From: an uncultured Collinsella sp.
Lineage (GTDB): Bacteria > Actinomycetota > Coriobacteriia > Coriobacteriales > Coriobacteriaceae
DNA: 54,223 nt
NCBI GenBank assembly: GCA_900758375.1
Contig: CAAERJ010000036.1
Location: 1-54,223, forward strand
Direction: 5' to 3'
Position numbers and translations under genes: made by a program. Under the pieces are notes generated by a model. It was given only the letters and a program-made list of their open reading frames with translations, did no database searches and had not been told where the DNA came from. Below, one piece after another: positions 54,037 through 54,223 of this stretch. Every line of letters begins with the position of its first letter. Position 1 is the stretch's first letter.

Positions 54037-54223
54037 TGAAACTGTTTTTATGTTCGCACTTTTCAAGTGTAGGAAGTCTGATAAAGGAAGAAATTGAAAA
54101 TAAAAAAGTCGCATTTATCCCAACAGCCTCGCTGCGTGAAGGCTACACCGGTTATGTCGGCTCGGCTCGAAAATTATTCAAAAAGTTGGGAGCAATCGTA
54201 ACTGAAATTGATATTTCAACGGA
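54037..54223 (+). CDS. S51-family peptidase / class I glutamine amidotransferase-like protein, 5' part
   Basis: Only the first 62 codons are in the window. The start MKLFLCSHFSSVGSLI and KKVAFIPTASLREGYTGYVGSARKLFKKLGA match the N-terminus of peptidase E-like (S51) proteins, which are Ser-His-Glu peptidases or amidotransferase-fold relatives. The catalytic Ser region lies beyond the edge. AAAGGAG is six bases upstream of the ATG. AT-rich codon use differs from the rest of the window, which suggests recent transfer. Confidence 0.75.

Overview
The window looks like chromosomal DNA of a high-GC Gram-positive gut actinobacterium, most likely Collinsella or a close relative in the Coriobacteriia. 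This rests on GC-rich coding sequence, Shine-Dalgarno starts, the housekeeping gene order, a DUF948/anti-sigma/SigB-type sigma cluster, and many short hairpin repeats between genes. The genus is an inference from memory of such genomes, not from a search. No prophage, CRISPR array, rRNA or complete insertion sequence is visible.

Layout. 1-4.6 kb (minus): def, priA and gltX. 4.9-13.5 kb (plus): metK, a one-chain L-serine dehydratase, an L,D-transpeptidase, and a MacAB-like export operon (adaptor, ATPase, permease). 13.6-17.6 kb (minus): a TetR regulator, a flippase-like membrane protein, two tandem tRNA-Glu genes and the CCA-adding enzyme. 17.8-24.5 kb (minus): a sugar-PTS block with two PfkB sugar kinases, ptsI, ptsH and a fructose-type EIIBCA, faced by a divergent RpiR-family regulator. 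25.9-31.0 kb (minus): efp, asp23, nusB, xseB, tlyA, nadK and recN in one tight operon. 31.1-39.1 kb (minus): an M24 peptidase, then alaS, ruvX, mltG, yqeG, aroK and a degenerate aroB. 39.3-42.7 kb: a small membrane-protein gene (plus), then a stress sigma module (minus): DUF948 protein, RsbW-like protein, SigB-type sigma factor and AI-2E-family permease. 42.8-49 kb (minus): rarA, dgt, a prepilin peptidase, a GT2 glycosyltransferase, a RluD-family pseudouridine synthase and lspA. 49.2-52.3 kb (minus): ileS with a clear T-box leader. 52.4-53.5 kb (plus): a GldA-like dehydrogenase. The right end holds a possible structured RNA and the start of an AT-rich S51 peptidase gene.

How the genes work together. 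The PTS block is a complete phosphotransfer chain (EI, HPr, EIIBCA) with two candidate sugar-phosphate kinases and a local regulator. HPr keeps both His15 and Ser46. The efp-recN and alaS-aroB runs are translation and cell-wall housekeeping operons joined by 1-11 bp overlaps. ileS is controlled by uncharged tRNA-Ile through its T-box.

Most unusual: (1) about nine intergenic hairpins of different sequence, nearly all carrying a GGGAC core, with compensatory changes between related copies; (2) a multi-stem RNA candidate at 53.8 kb matching no family I know; (3) an AroB homologue that has lost its catalytic motifs; (4) an anti-sigma-like protein without recognisable ATP-binding boxes; (5) a prepilin peptidase with a strong Shine-Dalgarno sequence but no standard start codon after it.
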